A stretch of DNA of 64,000 bases from Candidatus Dependentiae bacterium (GCA_026389015.1 JAPLIR010000029.1:1-64000); one strand, 5' to 3'; counted from the first letter of the stretch, positions 43,419 through 53,337 are shown. Notes: a model not told the origin generated them from the sequence alone. Program-made: numbers and translations.

Positions 43419-46301
43419 TTACGTAATAGTGAGCGTTGAGCACGACTCATTCACTTGTAGACCAAAATCTCCACCTACCAACCAACTTCCCGATGCTGAA
43501 CTACGCAGCATTCGTGCTAGATAAGAGTAACTATTAATCGCCAGAGGAATTTTCGCGTTTACAAACCCTGCAGAACGCACCGATCGCTTCATGCCCGTCG
43601 TACTTATAACAACAGGAGGCTGCTCAAGATCTTTATCTAACCCACTAAACATCATAGACCCATCGGTCGTGATTAAGTCTCTAAAACCATTAAAATTTAA
43701 TATTGGTGCTGACACCGCAACACCAGGGAAAAAATTTGGAATCTCAAGCAAAGTGCTTTCATCAATAGTGCTTCCCATGAGATTTCTGCTATTGAATCGT
43801 GCAATTTGTGCCTGACTGTAACCAACATAGGCATTCAACACATAAATATTCCCACCACAACATTGCGTAAAATCTTGTACTCTGCCTGATGATGTAATAG
43901 CAAACAATTGTGTCACCGGCCCAACACTCTGAGGTAATGTCACTTGAGTCCACTTTACCTCTTCCACCGTTGTAGCGGTTGAAATATCAGCGCCATTCCC
44001 AACACGTAACAAACCTCGGCTTGTTGAAAGTAAAGCACATTGTCCAGAAACAATAAAATCAGTAAATGTATCCTGCGATATAAGACCCAACGCTGAACTC
44101 GGCGTAGCTAACGTCACAAAACTCAACAAACCCGTCGCAAAATTACTTGCGCTCAAATCAATGACGTCGAGCTTAGTGTCAGTCATCACATATAACAAGT
44201 GTCCATCGGCCATCAGCTTGCGCACAAATTCATAATTACCGATTTTTTTAAATGCCATGCCATTCGTTAAACCAACAAAGTTTGGCCCAAGACCAACACT
44301 AGGATCCCATCCTGAACCATCAGGTTTTGAGAGCACAGCTAATCCATCAATGCCACCAACAAATAACCAAGCACTTTGTTCACTCGAAACATTATCTACA
44401 CCAATTTCTGCACGAGTAATTGGCCCAAGGTCGCTCAGTGCGCCGCCGGCGATAGTCACCACGCGTGGCATGGCCATAGGGGCTGGCAAATCGTACGTAA
44501 TCGTCCCATCAGGAAATGTTACTTGATCCGTTGTAAAGTCACCGAGGTTAGGCACAAGCGTCGTGCCATTTGATACACCCGTTTCGACTAATACAATTTT
44601 ATTTAATCCTGTTGCAACAAGTAATGAAGTCTGAGCATTCAAACCTGGGGTGGTAAAGGGAAAATCAAAAAGCCCCTGTATACCCGCAATATCTTTTGGA
44701 AACCCTGCGCCCAGAAGAGATACCAAACCAACAGATTCACTCGTTAATGTGCCACCAAGCAATCCATCTTGAGCGCCAGTACCCCACATGCCTCGTGTAA
44801 TAATATTTCCCTGAATACCAGTCATAGAAATAATGTCATAAAGTGGATCTATAGTTGCACCAAAAATAGGGTCTATTGAACCACCAACAGGTTTCCAATT
44901 GGTCCAACGAGTAATTTTTTGTGTGCTATCAAAAAGCGCTTGAGAATAAAAAATACCCGGAATTTGGTTCATAGCAGGATTTGATACGGTTACATAGACC
45001 GTGTCACCACGGACTATCATGTCGGTGATATCGCCGGCAAGGAGCTCATCGCCACCAATAGACGCCGCAAAATCATCTGATGTTGTCATCTGACTGTTGT
45101 CCATAGCTGGTTCGGTGAATGTGCCATACGCTGGATTGAATACTTGATTTTTATTAGCTATCACGCCCAACAGAGCAGCATCTGCATTGTTACCCACTAA
45201 TGGCAACGCATACACGGTACGTTTTGTTGATGCCGCGTCACCATTACCGCCTTGTACAATCAAATAGTGGAGCGACGTGCTTGTATACATAGTATTGATA
45301 CGATGAACGCTCACTTGTGTATTGGCACCAATACCACCAATAATTTCATTTTGATTGGCAAAAACGGCATCAATCGCAATAGTCTGTATGACAAACTTGC
45401 CTGTTTGTGTTGGTGCTACCATAATGACCGAACGAGCACCATCGGTAGGGCACACACCACCTGTTACTTGTAATCCTACATATAAACGACCGAAATTTGC
45501 ATCCCAATGGAACACCGCATTGTCATTCATTGAAACTAGATTGTTGAAAATTTTTACTGCTGGCGTAGCAATATCTAAAGGCAGCGCACGGGTCTGAGAA
45601 CCTACAGGGCTGCCAATCGGCGCATCTACTTGCTCAAGTACTCGGCTGGAAGAAATCACCCCGGCTGATTCTGTTTTTTTTGTATCAAGCTTTAATACTG
45701 CAATACCACTTCCCGAGGCACCAAAATTTCCGCCGGCATTACTTTTGACCGCCGCAATGGCGCATTGATCTGCCATGTTACCAATACCGACAATGCCAGA
45801 AGTTACCAAAGTGCCACTCGCATCTTTAATACTGTTAGCTGACAACACCGCTTTTCGACTACTAAAAAAAAGATCTATAACGTACAACGACGTAAGATCA
45901 TTGGTCGTAACCACTAAAGGCGCATGAGTAATTTCACGCGGAAGTCCTGTATTGTTTTCTGCTGGAGAAAGCAACCCTAAAAATTGAATCCCCGCATTGA
46001 ATAATGGATTAGGTTGGTCAGCTACATTGTTGAGCCAAACAGTGCTTGGCGTCATGGGCACAAGCGCATTTGAATTTTTTACCACCGTTGAAACAGCAAA
46101 ATCTGAACCATCTGCCGTACATTGTGCTCCTATATAAAAAAAATCGCCTTTTGGTGACGCAGCATGTGCTGAAGTCGGAAAGGTAAATGTTTGACCAGAC
46201 CCCTCCGGCGCATTGCCCTGTAGAACATTCGCCTTGAGTGGCACCGAACAACAAACAAGTAAAAATATATGAAAACTACGAACCAATCTTGAATACATCA
46301 T
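43419..46301 (-). CDS. Large exported protein of unknown function
   Basis: 960 residues, not recognised. Signal peptide at about 1-25 (ending PLKAN). The body consists of beta-rich segments with Gly, Asn and Thr and recurring themes such as YVIDLF, LYVGLQV and LLVATGLNKIVLVETG. These look like repeated blades, so a beta-propeller or autotransporter-like surface protein is possible but unproven. AAGGATTTGAG precedes the start. The barrel gene at 42105 follows after 57 bases. Confidence 0.72.
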   Translation of the reverse strand: MMYSRLVRSFHIFLLVCCSVPLKANVLQGNAPEGSGQTFTFPTSAHAASPKGDFFYIGAQCTADGSDFAVSTVVKNSNALVPMTPSTVWLNNVADQPNPLFNAGIQFLGLLSPAENNTGLPREITHAPLVVTTNDLTSLYVIDLFFSSRKAVLSANSIKDASGTLVTSGIVGIGNMADQCAIAAVKSNAGGNFGASGSGIAVLKLDTKKTESAGVISSSRVLEQVDAPIGSPVGSQTRALPLDIATPAVKIFNNLVSMNDNAVFHWDANFGRLYVGLQVTGGVCPTDGARSVIMVAPTQTGKFVIQTIAIDAVFANQNEIIGGIGANTQVSVHRINTMYTSTSLHYLIVQGGNGDAASTKRTVYALPLVGNNADAALLGVIANKNQVFNPAYGTFTEPAMDNSQMTTSDDFAASIGGDELLAGDITDMIVRGDTVYVTVSNPAMNQIPGIFYSQALFDSTQKITRWTNWKPVGGSIDPIFGATIDPLYDIISMTGIQGNIITRGMWGTGAQDGLLGGTLTSESVGLVSLLGAGFPKDIAGIQGLFDFPFTTPGLNAQTSLLVATGLNKIVLVETGVSNGTTLVPNLGDFTTDQVTFPDGTITYDLPAPMAMPRVVTIAGGALSDLGPITRAEIGVDNVSSEQSAWLFVGGIDGLAVLSKPDGSGWDPSVGLGPNFVGLTNGMAFKKIGNYEFVRKLMADGHLLYVMTDTKLDVIDLSASNFATGLLSFVTLATPSSALGLISQDTFTDFIVSGQCALLSTSRGLLRVGNGADISTATTVEEVKWTQVTLPQSVGPVTQLFAITSSGRVQDFTQCCGGNIYVLNAYVGYSQAQIARFNSRNLMGSTIDESTLLEIPNFFPGVAVSAPILNFNGFRDLITTDGSMMFSGLDKDLEQPPVVISTTGMKRSVRSAGFVNAKIPLAINSYSYLARMLRSSASGSWLVGGDFGLQVNESCSTLTIT

Positions 46302-46505
46302 AACTCAAATCCTTAAAAATCTGACCATTGTCTACGCGTAAAGCTCTTTGGAATACGCAGGTATTTTACGAAATTTTCTCAACGCTGTCACAAAAAAGAT
46401 TGCCATTTAAAAAGCCATTATTTCCAAATAAGAAAACTTATGCTATATACTTATATAAACAAGCTATTTATTTTTTAAAAAAATTTCATAAAGGCTATTT
46501 ATATT

Positions 46506-48053
46506 ATGCCACACGCTAAAATATTCTCTGCCACCACTATAGGCATTGATGCACAAGTCGTAAGCGTAGAAGTGGATCTTGCCATGGGCCTACCACAATT
46601 TTACATTGTTGGTCTGCCTGATACCGCTATTAAAGAAAGCAGCAAGCGTATTCTGACGTCACTAAAAAATAGTGGCTTTAAACTACCAACAAAAAAAATA
46701 GTAGTGAATTTGGCGCCCGCTGACTTGAAAAAAGAAGGCACCTTGTTTGATCTACCTATTGCTATTGGCATTCTGCTCGCCGGTGGATTTCTTGAAATAC
46801 CTCGTAGTTTTTTAGATGAAACATTATTTTTAGGCGAACTTTCGCTCGATGGCAGCATAACCTTTATTAAAGGCGCACTTGCAATAGCATATGATGCAAA
46901 ACTTCTTAAGAAAAAACGTTTAATTATTCCCAAAGCTAATGCTGCCGAAGCTGCACTCATTGGTGAACTTGAAGTTATCGGCGTGGACCATACCACCGAA
47001 CTCATTGCCTATTTACGTCACGAACGAGACATCGCGCCAACCATAACTAATCTTGCAGCACACACAACGGCTAACAGCGATAAACTCAATGACTTTTGCC
47101 AAGTTAAAGGACAAAATCAAGCCAAACGAGCTTTACAAATTGCTGCTGCAGGAAGACACAATATTCTTTTTATTGGCCCTCCTGGTTCGGGAAAAACGAT
47201 GCTGGCAAAGCGCCTGCAAACCATTATGCCGCCAATGATATTCAATGAAATACTTGAGACCAGTAAAATTTATTCGGTAAGCGGCAAACTCGGCAAACAA
47301 TCATTGGTAGTCCAACGGCCATTCCGCGCCCCACATCACACCATTTCTCAAGCCGGCCTTGTTGGCGGCGGTTCTTACCCTCAGCCTGGCGAAATTAGTT
47401 TAGCGCACCACGGCATTCTGTTTTTGGATGAGTTGACCGAATTTAAACGAGATACCTTGGAAGTATTACGTCAGCCGTTAGAAAATAAGATGGTCTGTAT
47501 TTCGCGTGTACAACAATCAATTACATTTCCAGCCTCATTCTTATTGATAGCTGCTCTCAACCCTTGCCCTTGCGGATTCTTGGGCGATAAAAAAAGAATG
47601 TGTCATTGTTCTGCGCCGCAGATCACTAAATATTTGGCAAAACTATCAGGCCCATTATTAGACCGCATCGATTTACAAATTAATGTTCAATCAGTTGAAT
47701 ATGACACTATTAAATCAAAAGATTTGAATAACACCAGCTCACAAGAACTCTATGCAACCGTGGAAAAAGCACTGGCTATGCAAGAAGCACGATTCGGCAC
47801 CAAAACCATACTCAACAGTTTTATGCCTGCTGATGTGATTGAAAAACATTGCGTGCTAACTCCTGCAGCCGAAGAAATCATTAAAAAGGCTTTTGACCGA
47901 TTACGCTTGAGCATGCGCGGCTATCATAAAATACTCAAAGTTGCCCGTACTATTGCCGATTTAGAAGAATCCCACCTCATTGATGTTGCCCACGTTCAAG
48001 AAGCCATCATGTATCGCTCACTTGACCAACATTTAGACCAACAACGCTCATGA
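46506..48053 (+). CDS. comM: ComM/YifB-type AAA+ ATPase (Mg-chelatase-like)
   Basis: 515 residues. N-terminal domain MPHAKIFSATTIGIDAQVVS ... VDLAMGLPQFYIVGLPD, then an AAA+ core with Walker A GPPGSGKT (about 224-231), ILFLDELTEF, and a C-terminal Mg-chelatase domain (LLDRIDLQINV, LSMRGYHKIL). ComM in naturally competent bacteria helps branch migration of incoming DNA; the exact role here is inferred from family. The stop TGA overlaps the acpS ATG. Confidence 0.93.
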   Translation: MPHAKIFSATTIGIDAQVVSVEVDLAMGLPQFYIVGLPDTAIKESSKRILTSLKNSGFKLPTKKIVVNLAPADLKKEGTLFDLPIAIGILLAGGFLEIPRSFLDETLFLGELSLDGSITFIKGALAIAYDAKLLKKKRLIIPKANAAEAALIGELEVIGVDHTTELIAYLRHERDIAPTITNLAAHTTANSDKLNDFCQVKGQNQAKRALQIAAAGRHNILFIGPPGSGKTMLAKRLQTIMPPMIFNEILETSKIYSVSGKLGKQSLVVQRPFRAPHHTISQAGLVGGGSYPQPGEISLAHHGILFLDELTEFKRDTLEVLRQPLENKMVCISRVQQSITFPASFLLIAALNPCPCGFLGDKKRMCHCSAPQITKYLAKLSGPLLDRIDLQINVQSVEYDTIKSKDLNNTSSQELYATVEKALAMQEARFGTKTILNSFMPADVIEKHCVLTPAAEEIIKKAFDRLRLSMRGYHKILKVARTIADLEESHLIDVAHVQEAIMYRSLDQHLDQQRS

Positions 48054-48445
48054 TCCTCGGCATTGGCATTGATAGTGTCGAAATTCAACGATTTAAGGAG
48101 TGGCATGCCTTTACTCAAAAATCACTGCAACGGATCTTCAGCGAGGAAGAAATCTCTTACTGCCTGAGCAATAAAGCCAAGAGTGCCGAGCGATTTGCCA
48201 TCCGCTTTGCGGCTCGCGAAGCTCTTTTTAAGACCCTGAGCAGTGCTTACCCAACCTTTGAACTGCCCTTTTTGACACTGTGCCGATTAGTCCGCACGGA
48301 AAAGAACCATCGCGGGGCTCCTTGCTTACAGGTTGACTGGTCACGTTGTTTACCCTTAGCCACCCAAACATACCCTATTTGCCATACTTCCTGGACACAC
48401 ACGGCTACCACTGCTACTGCGATAGTGGTTCTAGAAGAAGCTTAA
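48050..48445 (+). CDS. acpS: Holo-[acyl-carrier-protein] synthase
   Basis: 131 residues. Transfers phosphopantetheine from CoA to acyl carrier protein. It has MILGIGIDSVEIQRF at the N-terminus (metal-binding Asp) and FAIRFAAREALFKTL (catalytic Glu/Lys). ATGA overlap with comM shows translational coupling. Normal length. No tRNA or terminator separates it from comM. Confidence 0.95.
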   Translation: MILGIGIDSVEIQRFKEWHAFTQKSLQRIFSEEEISYCLSNKAKSAERFAIRFAAREALFKTLSSAYPTFELPFLTLCRLVRTEKNHRGAPCLQVDWSRCLPLATQTYPICHTSWTHTATTATAIVVLEEA

Positions 48446-48578
48446 CCTCGATTCACCTACCTACACTAGCGCCATACCTAATAAAGACCGTAGGTTTTGA
48501 TTGACAATCATCAATAAACCCTTATAATTAAGGTTAATTAAGGACTTTATAAGTCTAACAAATTTTGAAAATGTATAT

Positions 48579-48655
<77 letters not shown>

Positions 48656-48751
48656 ATTTCTTCACAGGGCTTCATTCAAGCGCTCTTAAATATAAATCTA
48701 TTATCAAGAAATCTTACTTTATTACTAGCATCACTCTTTATGGAAACTTAT

Positions 48752-49030
48752 ATGAAAAACACATTCATTAAGCTATTAATAACAATCTTATTATCTTTAA
48801 GTATTCCTGTTTTCGCTCTCAAAAACGATCTATCAGCTCCCGCTACACATTCACTTCTTGCAGAATCTGCATCAAGTTCAGATAAAAACGGCGCTGATGG
48901 TTTTCTTGCAAGACTTTGTAACTGCATTAGAGCTTTATACAAAAACTCTTCTCTTGTTTCATGGCCACGTACCGATGAAGCTCTCACAAAAAAATCAAAG
49001 ATTTGGACAGATCTTATGCTCGTCAAATAA
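48752..49030 (+). CDS. Small exported protein, possibly frameshifted
   Basis: 92 residues in the main frame from the ATG at 48752. Signal peptide MKNTFIKLLITILLSLSIPVFA. Near the end an A-run spans 48988-48994 and forms a phase-correct slippery heptamer A-AAA-AAA. A -1 shift there extends the protein to 49068, replacing the last 12 residues with a charged helical end (IKDLDRSYARQIKELKRLID...). Either a programmed shift, a frame error, or a decayed gene. Not recognised. Confidence 0.5.
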   Translation: MKNTFIKLLITILLSLSIPVFALKNDLSAPATHSLLAESASSSDKNGADGFLARLCNCIRALYKNSSLVSWPRTDEALTKKSKIWTDLMLVK

Positions 49031-49098
49031 AAGAACTTAAACGTTTGATTGATTTTAACAAAAAATAGATCTGTTGCACTGTCTTTGCTACTCATTGA

Positions 49099-49128
49099 TT
49101 GACACCCACACTTCTCGACTGCTATATC
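49099..49128 (+). promoter_or_regulatory. Probable promoter
   Basis: Perfect TTGACA (49099-49104), 18-base spacer, TATATC (49123-49128); about 90 bases before the CaaX gene at 49218. Confidence 0.45.
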
Positions 49129-49217
49129 TTATAGTAAGTCTCAATAATCCAGCCTTGCCCGAAAGCTAAGTTAATACTTGAGCTTTGTCCAAGCCTGACA
49201 AAAATGGGAGTGTGATC

Positions 49218-49793
49218 ATGAACAAAACTAATCTCTTTATAATAACTACCCTTATCTCTTCAACCTGTGCCACCGCAATGGAAGAAATAAAGCGACCAGA
49301 ATCACGTGCAGCATCTCCTGAAAATACTGATGGTCCATTCGTGATGGCTCGTGTGGCAACAGTCGTAGCAGTTAACTATCCCATGCAATACGATGTAATC
49401 AACTCACTAGAATCGCGCAATATAGAACTACAAAATCACCTTGTAAGTCTTCAACAAGCAGTCCATGATATCGAACAAAGACGCATAAAAGAATATGAGC
49501 AAAGCGCCATGCGAGCGACTTCATTACTGCTTACAGAAGCTATTCCCAGCGGGTGCATTCCATGGATTAAAGTATTAATTTCTGATAAAGCAGATGTAAA
49601 CTACAAGTCGTGCAACGGCCTTACTCCTCTTACACAAATCATTAAACATAAATCAATCACCAAAGATTCAAAAAAAGAACTTATCAAGCTACTTCTCGCA
49701 GCAGGATCACATTCTGAAGGCCAACTTGATAACAGTGATATAGAAACACTAGTCGATAAAAATACAGAATCAGACAAATGCACTATAATGTAG
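49218..49793 (+). CDS. Exported ankyrin-like protein ending in a CaaX box (CTIM)
   Basis: 191 residues from the ATG at 49218 (GGGAG upstream); an in-frame ATG at 49185 lacks a site. Signal peptide ends CATAM near 21. A helical middle is followed by one or two ankyrin-like units at about 122-165 (IPWIKVLISDKADVNYKSCN, LTPLTQIIKHK). The final residues are SDKCTIM: C188-T-I-M is a CaaX box with X = Met, a good farnesyltransferase substrate. A TTGACA promoter lies upstream. Co-directional with bcp 30 bases downstream. Confidence 0.82.
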   Translation: MNKTNLFIITTLISSTCATAMEEIKRPESRAASPENTDGPFVMARVATVVAVNYPMQYDVINSLESRNIELQNHLVSLQQAVHDIEQRRIKEYEQSAMRATSLLLTEAIPSGCIPWIKVLISDKADVNYKSCNGLTPLTQIIKHKSITKDSKKELIKLLLAAGSHSEGQLDNSDIETLVDKNTESDKCTIM

Positions 49794-49823
49794 AAACGAA
49801 GAACAAAATCTAAGGATTTAATT

Positions 49824-50372
49824 ATGAAAACCCTGAACATTATTCTGATAGCCGCCAGCTGCATGCTCTTAATAATAACAACTGTTATTATATGGATAAA
49901 AAACACAACTAAGCCTTCTTTAAAAAGTGGCAATGCTGCACCTTCGTTTGCGCTACCCGATGAAACAGGAACCATGCGATCACTTACAGAATTTAGGGGT
50001 AAAAAAGTAGTGCTCTATTTTTATCCAAAAGACGAAACCCCTGGCTGCACCCAAGAAGCATGCGACCTACGAGATGCCTATGCCATCTATAAAGAACACA
50101 ATATTACCATTCTTGGCATTAGTTACGACTCACCTGCATCACACACTGAATTTAAAGCAAAATATCATCTGCCATTTTCATTGTTATCAGATACTACGCA
50201 TACCGTCGCTCATGCGTATGGCGCGGACCAACACACCATGGGGCATTTTTTCCCTAAACGCATGACAATCCTTATTGATGAACAGGGAAACATCGTGCAC
50301 ACCATTGAAGATGTAAGTGTGAAAGATCACGTGAATGATATCTTAAAAGCTTTTGGCATTAGCACGAAATAA
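49824..50372 (+). CDS. bcp: Peroxiredoxin of the Bcp family, membrane-anchored or exported
   Basis: 182 residues. The first 30 residues form a hydrophobic segment (LNIILIAASCMLLIITTVII), unlike ordinary cytoplasmic Bcp. The peroxiredoxin core follows: APSFALPDETGTMRSL, YPKDETPGCTQEAC (peroxidatic Cys in PGCT and the resolving Cys five residues on), ILGISYDSPASH. Reduces peroxides using thioredoxin-like donors. Together with the exported dismutase it suggests defence against host oxidants outside the cytoplasm. AAGGA precedes the ATG. Confidence 0.9.
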   Translation: MKTLNIILIAASCMLLIITTVIIWIKNTTKPSLKSGNAAPSFALPDETGTMRSLTEFRGKKVVLYFYPKDETPGCTQEACDLRDAYAIYKEHNITILGISYDSPASHTEFKAKYHLPFSLLSDTTHTVAHAYGADQHTMGHFFPKRMTILIDEQGNIVHTIEDVSVKDHVNDILKAFGISTK

Positions 50373-50452
50373 GTATTGATAATGTCCTAATCGATCACTA
50401 TAATTGCTCTACCTTACGCAAAATAAATCTCAATAATAACGAAGGCACAATT

Positions 50453-50953
50453 ATGAAAAAAACTTCCCTCCTGCTCATTCTTACCCTTATTTTTTCAACC
50501 CCTGTCATCGCAATGGACCAAGAAGAAGCAAAGGGGCCAGACAATAGACAAGAACACAGAGAACACATCGATACAATCAATGATCTTCTTATGCTCAGAG
50601 CCATCCCTTCTCTCAACATAGATTTCATACAATTATTAATTACAAAAAAAGCTGAGATAAATACTATCTTCATAGAAGATGGCCAGGAGAATACTCCCCT
50701 CATGCTTTTATTAGAACAACCTTTTGTATGCAGAGTGTATGAGCCTTACTGGCACGCGAGCGAACAAGAAGAGCATACTTATAAAATAAAAAAAATTGTT
50801 TCAATGCTCATACAAGCAGGAGCAGATCCCTTTATAAAAACATCTAATGGCAAAACAACTTTTGATATAACGGATAACGATGACATTCAACAACACCTCA
50901 TCAAAGAAGCGAGCACAAAACCAAAAAATGAATGGTGCTGTACCATCCTCTAA
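50453..50953 (+). CDS. Exported ankyrin-like protein ending in a CaaX box (CTIL)
   Basis: 166 residues. Signal peptide ends TPVIAM near 20, followed by DQEEAKGPDNR; a similar EAKGPNNR occurs in the gene at 12279. Ankyrin-like units at about 50-80 and 120-150 (LIQAGADPFIKTSNGKTTFD). The final residues are KNEWCCTIL: C163-T-I-L is a CaaX box with X = Leu, favouring geranylgeranylation, with a Cys just before it. Divergence from standard ankyrin is high, so the fold is less certain than the tail motif. Confidence 0.8.
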   Translation: MKKTSLLLILTLIFSTPVIAMDQEEAKGPDNRQEHREHIDTINDLLMLRAIPSLNIDFIQLLITKKAEINTIFIEDGQENTPLMLLLEQPFVCRVYEPYWHASEQEEHTYKIKKIVSMLIQAGADPFIKTSNGKTTFDITDNDDIQQHLIKEASTKPKNEWCCTIL

Positions 50954-51027
50954 ATAGAAATTATTAAAGCATTTCTATCAAAAAACATTAAGAAGCCTTA
51001 ATCTTCTTACAGGAAAAAATAATTACC

Positions 51028-51372
51028 ATGAAATTAAATAGCATATTCATAAGCCTCATAACTATAACCTTGTTCTGCCACGCATCGGCTATGACTCAAA
51101 TCACAAAAGAAGAAACTGTAACGCAAGAAGGTTTTAAAGAAATTCAATACACTCGAAAAACCAAGACTGAAACAAGCACTCTGTACCTTAATTGTTCCCG
51201 CTGGATAACAGGTCCCAATACAGGAAGAACCTACTGTTTTTCCCAAGAATTTTTTGAAGATTATAATAGGCCTATGAAATATTTGGACCACAATGCCAGC
51301 AGCTATGATTATTTAGAAAGAAAATACGCTGCTCAGCAAGCAAAAAAAAGTTCTGAAAAATCTATACCCTGA
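51028..51372 (+). CDS. Small exported protein of unknown function
   Basis: 114 residues, not recognised. Signal peptide ends HASAM near 22, sharing the Ala-Met junction. The mature part is about 90 residues with several Tyr and two Cys (LNCSRWI, TYCFSQ) and a charged end. CAGGAAAA precedes the start. Ends in TGA. Confidence 0.65.
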   Translation: MKLNSIFISLITITLFCHASAMTQITKEETVTQEGFKEIQYTRKTKTETSTLYLNCSRWITGPNTGRTYCFSQEFFEDYNRPMKYLDHNASSYDYLERKYAAQQAKKSSEKSIP

Positions 51373-51507
51373 CTTGTCTAAAAAACCTTTTTTTCAAACA
51401 CTTTTTCCACAAAAAAATCAAAAGTAATTACATCGCCATACAAAGTAAACTATATTTCATAGCACAGTTAACCATGCCATTACTTTGCAATAAAAAAAGG
51501 ATTACGT

Positions 51508-52386
51508 ATGTGTTGTAATAAAAAAACAGTCTTTATAGCCATAATCATAGTAGCACTTGCAGCCTTTGGCATACACTTTCTTACACAAAAAACCACCACT
51601 GGTTTGAATATCAAAGAAATAAAATCGTACGCTCAGGTTGTCGGTGAAATGGCAACTGCCGATCCACAAACGTTAATACTTTTTGACACCGACGAAACAC
51701 TCGTAACATCGCCAGACGTATTTGCTCGCGACTATCCATTGCCACCTTCATTTATTATTCAAGGTATACTCAAACATCCATCGCTCCTCTTTAAAAAAAA
51801 TAGAGAACAGCTCGAGAGTTTGATTATGACGCATGCGCAACGCAAACTCATAGATCCATTAGTTATTGAACTCATCAATAGTTTAAAATCAAAAGGCTGC
51901 ACGGTGTTAGTACTCACCCAATTCAGAACACGTCCGTATGGTATTGTTACAGACCCAGTAAAAAATCGTTATGAAATGCTTAAAAATTTTGGTGTAGAAT
52001 TGAGCTTAACGTACCCAGATTTTAAATTTACAACCCTACCTTCAAAAGGTGGCGGCTACCCAGAACTACACAATGGCATTCTCTTTGCTAATGAACTCAC
52101 CAAAGGCCAAGCCCTTGAAGGCTTCCTAGACCATTTTAAGATTCGCCCAAGCAAAGTTATTTTATTCGATGATATGGAAAAAAATCTCATATCTGTCGGC
52201 AATCTCTGCAAAAAACTCAATATTCCATTTCAAGGCTATCTCTATCTTGCCAAGAAACACTTTTCTGCATGGAACACAAAGCGTGCGCTGCTGCAACTAG
52301 ACAATATTCTAGAACACGGAAAATGGCTATCCGATGCAGAGGCTGATGCCATGTTGCAAGGCAAGCCAGCCGTAGTCGCACACTAA
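51508..52386 (+). CDS. HAD-like protein (DUF2608 type), membrane-anchored
   Basis: 292 residues. An N-terminal hydrophobic segment (about 7-25) precedes a HAD-type fold: ILFDTDETLVTS at about 57-68 (nucleophile Asp motif), VLVLTQF, and VILFDDMEKNL near 218-228. The pattern resembles DUF2608 proteins of intracellular bacteria such as Legionella and Chlamydia (family recognised by eye). Phosphatase activity is likely, substrate unknown. AAGGA precedes the start. Confidence 0.78.
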   Translation: MCCNKKTVFIAIIIVALAAFGIHFLTQKTTTGLNIKEIKSYAQVVGEMATADPQTLILFDTDETLVTSPDVFARDYPLPPSFIIQGILKHPSLLFKKNREQLESLIMTHAQRKLIDPLVIELINSLKSKGCTVLVLTQFRTRPYGIVTDPVKNRYEMLKNFGVELSLTYPDFKFTTLPSKGGGYPELHNGILFANELTKGQALEGFLDHFKIRPSKVILFDDMEKNLISVGNLCKKLNIPFQGYLYLAKKHFSAWNTKRALLQLDNILEHGKWLSDAEADAMLQGKPAVVAH

Positions 52387-52427
52387 AATAATTAGCGTTT
52401 AGTCCTTCTAAAAAAAAGAGAACCCTC

Positions 52428-53255
52428 ATGCAAAAAAGCCTTATTAGATATTCACTCTGCCTGTTGGTCATTTGTATCAATGTATTTGGTAACGATGATC
52501 TTATCAAACGTGGTTTTACTCATGTTACCAGTGAATTCCATCTCATTGATGGAACAACCAACAGAAAAAATAGATTTCCTCATATTCCACACGCACAAGG
52601 AACCAGTCAAAACTGGAGTGGCTACGTTGCCGCCACCAACTTAACTCATCCACTACAACATTCTGTCACGAAAGTATCAGGGTCCTGGACAGTACCAACT
52701 GTTTCATCGGCTGCACATGACACGCATTGTGCTATTTGGGTTGGCATAGATGGTTACAGCAGTGAATCTGTGGAACAAATTGGCACGTCGCACGACTTTA
52801 TCAATGGCCATCAAGACAACTATGCGTGGTTTGAAATGTACCCTAACTATGCATACGAAATTACTGGTTTTCCCGTCAATGTTGGGGATTCTATAAGTGC
52901 TTCTGTAGTCTATATAGGAAATAACACGTTCACCTTAACACTCATTAACAACACACGCAGAGTGTATGTGGTAATTCCATCTTCTTACACGAAATCATCA
53001 ACTGCACAAAGAAGTTCAGCAGAATGGATTGTAGAAGCTCCTTATGAAAATGGTATATTACCACTATCTCATTTTAGCATGATTAAATTTCTTAATTGTA
53101 CGACCACCATTAATGGCACAACCGCGGCAATAAAATATCGTTCATGGGCAGATGACTTTTTGACCATGGTAACCAATACCAATACTCCAAAGGCAACCGT
53201 ATCGGCACTCAGCACTAATGGCCAAAATTTCAATGTTACATGGAATCATGAATAA
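52428..53255 (+). CDS. Exported G1 (eqolisin-like) glutamic peptidase
   Basis: 275 residues. Signal peptide at about 1-20. The sequence matches the G1 peptidase fold known mainly from fungi: NWSGYVAATN, WTVP, WVGIDGYSSESVEQIG (catalytic Gln), WFEMYPNYAYEI, and SAEWIVEAPYE (catalytic Glu). Both catalytic residues are present. Such enzymes cut proteins at acidic pH, which would suit an acidic vacuole. Neighbours are small exported proteins. Confidence 0.88.
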   Translation: MQKSLIRYSLCLLVICINVFGNDDLIKRGFTHVTSEFHLIDGTTNRKNRFPHIPHAQGTSQNWSGYVAATNLTHPLQHSVTKVSGSWTVPTVSSAAHDTHCAIWVGIDGYSSESVEQIGTSHDFINGHQDNYAWFEMYPNYAYEITGFPVNVGDSISASVVYIGNNTFTLTLINNTRRVYVVIPSSYTKSSTAQRSSAEWIVEAPYENGILPLSHFSMIKFLNCTTTINGTTAAIKYRSWADDFLTMVTNTNTPKATVSALSTNGQNFNVTWNHE

Positions 53256-53301
53256 AAGAAAAAAAACAGACTTTGAACTTCTTTGTAATTAAACAGAAAC
53301 C

Positions 53302-53337
53302 TGATAACTTTTCAAACAAAAAGTTATCAAGTTTTTT
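53302..53337 (+). terminator. Terminator after peptidase
   Basis: TGATAACTTTT (53302-53312) pairs with AAAAGTTATCA (53319-53329), followed by G then TTTTTT. Confidence 0.75.
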
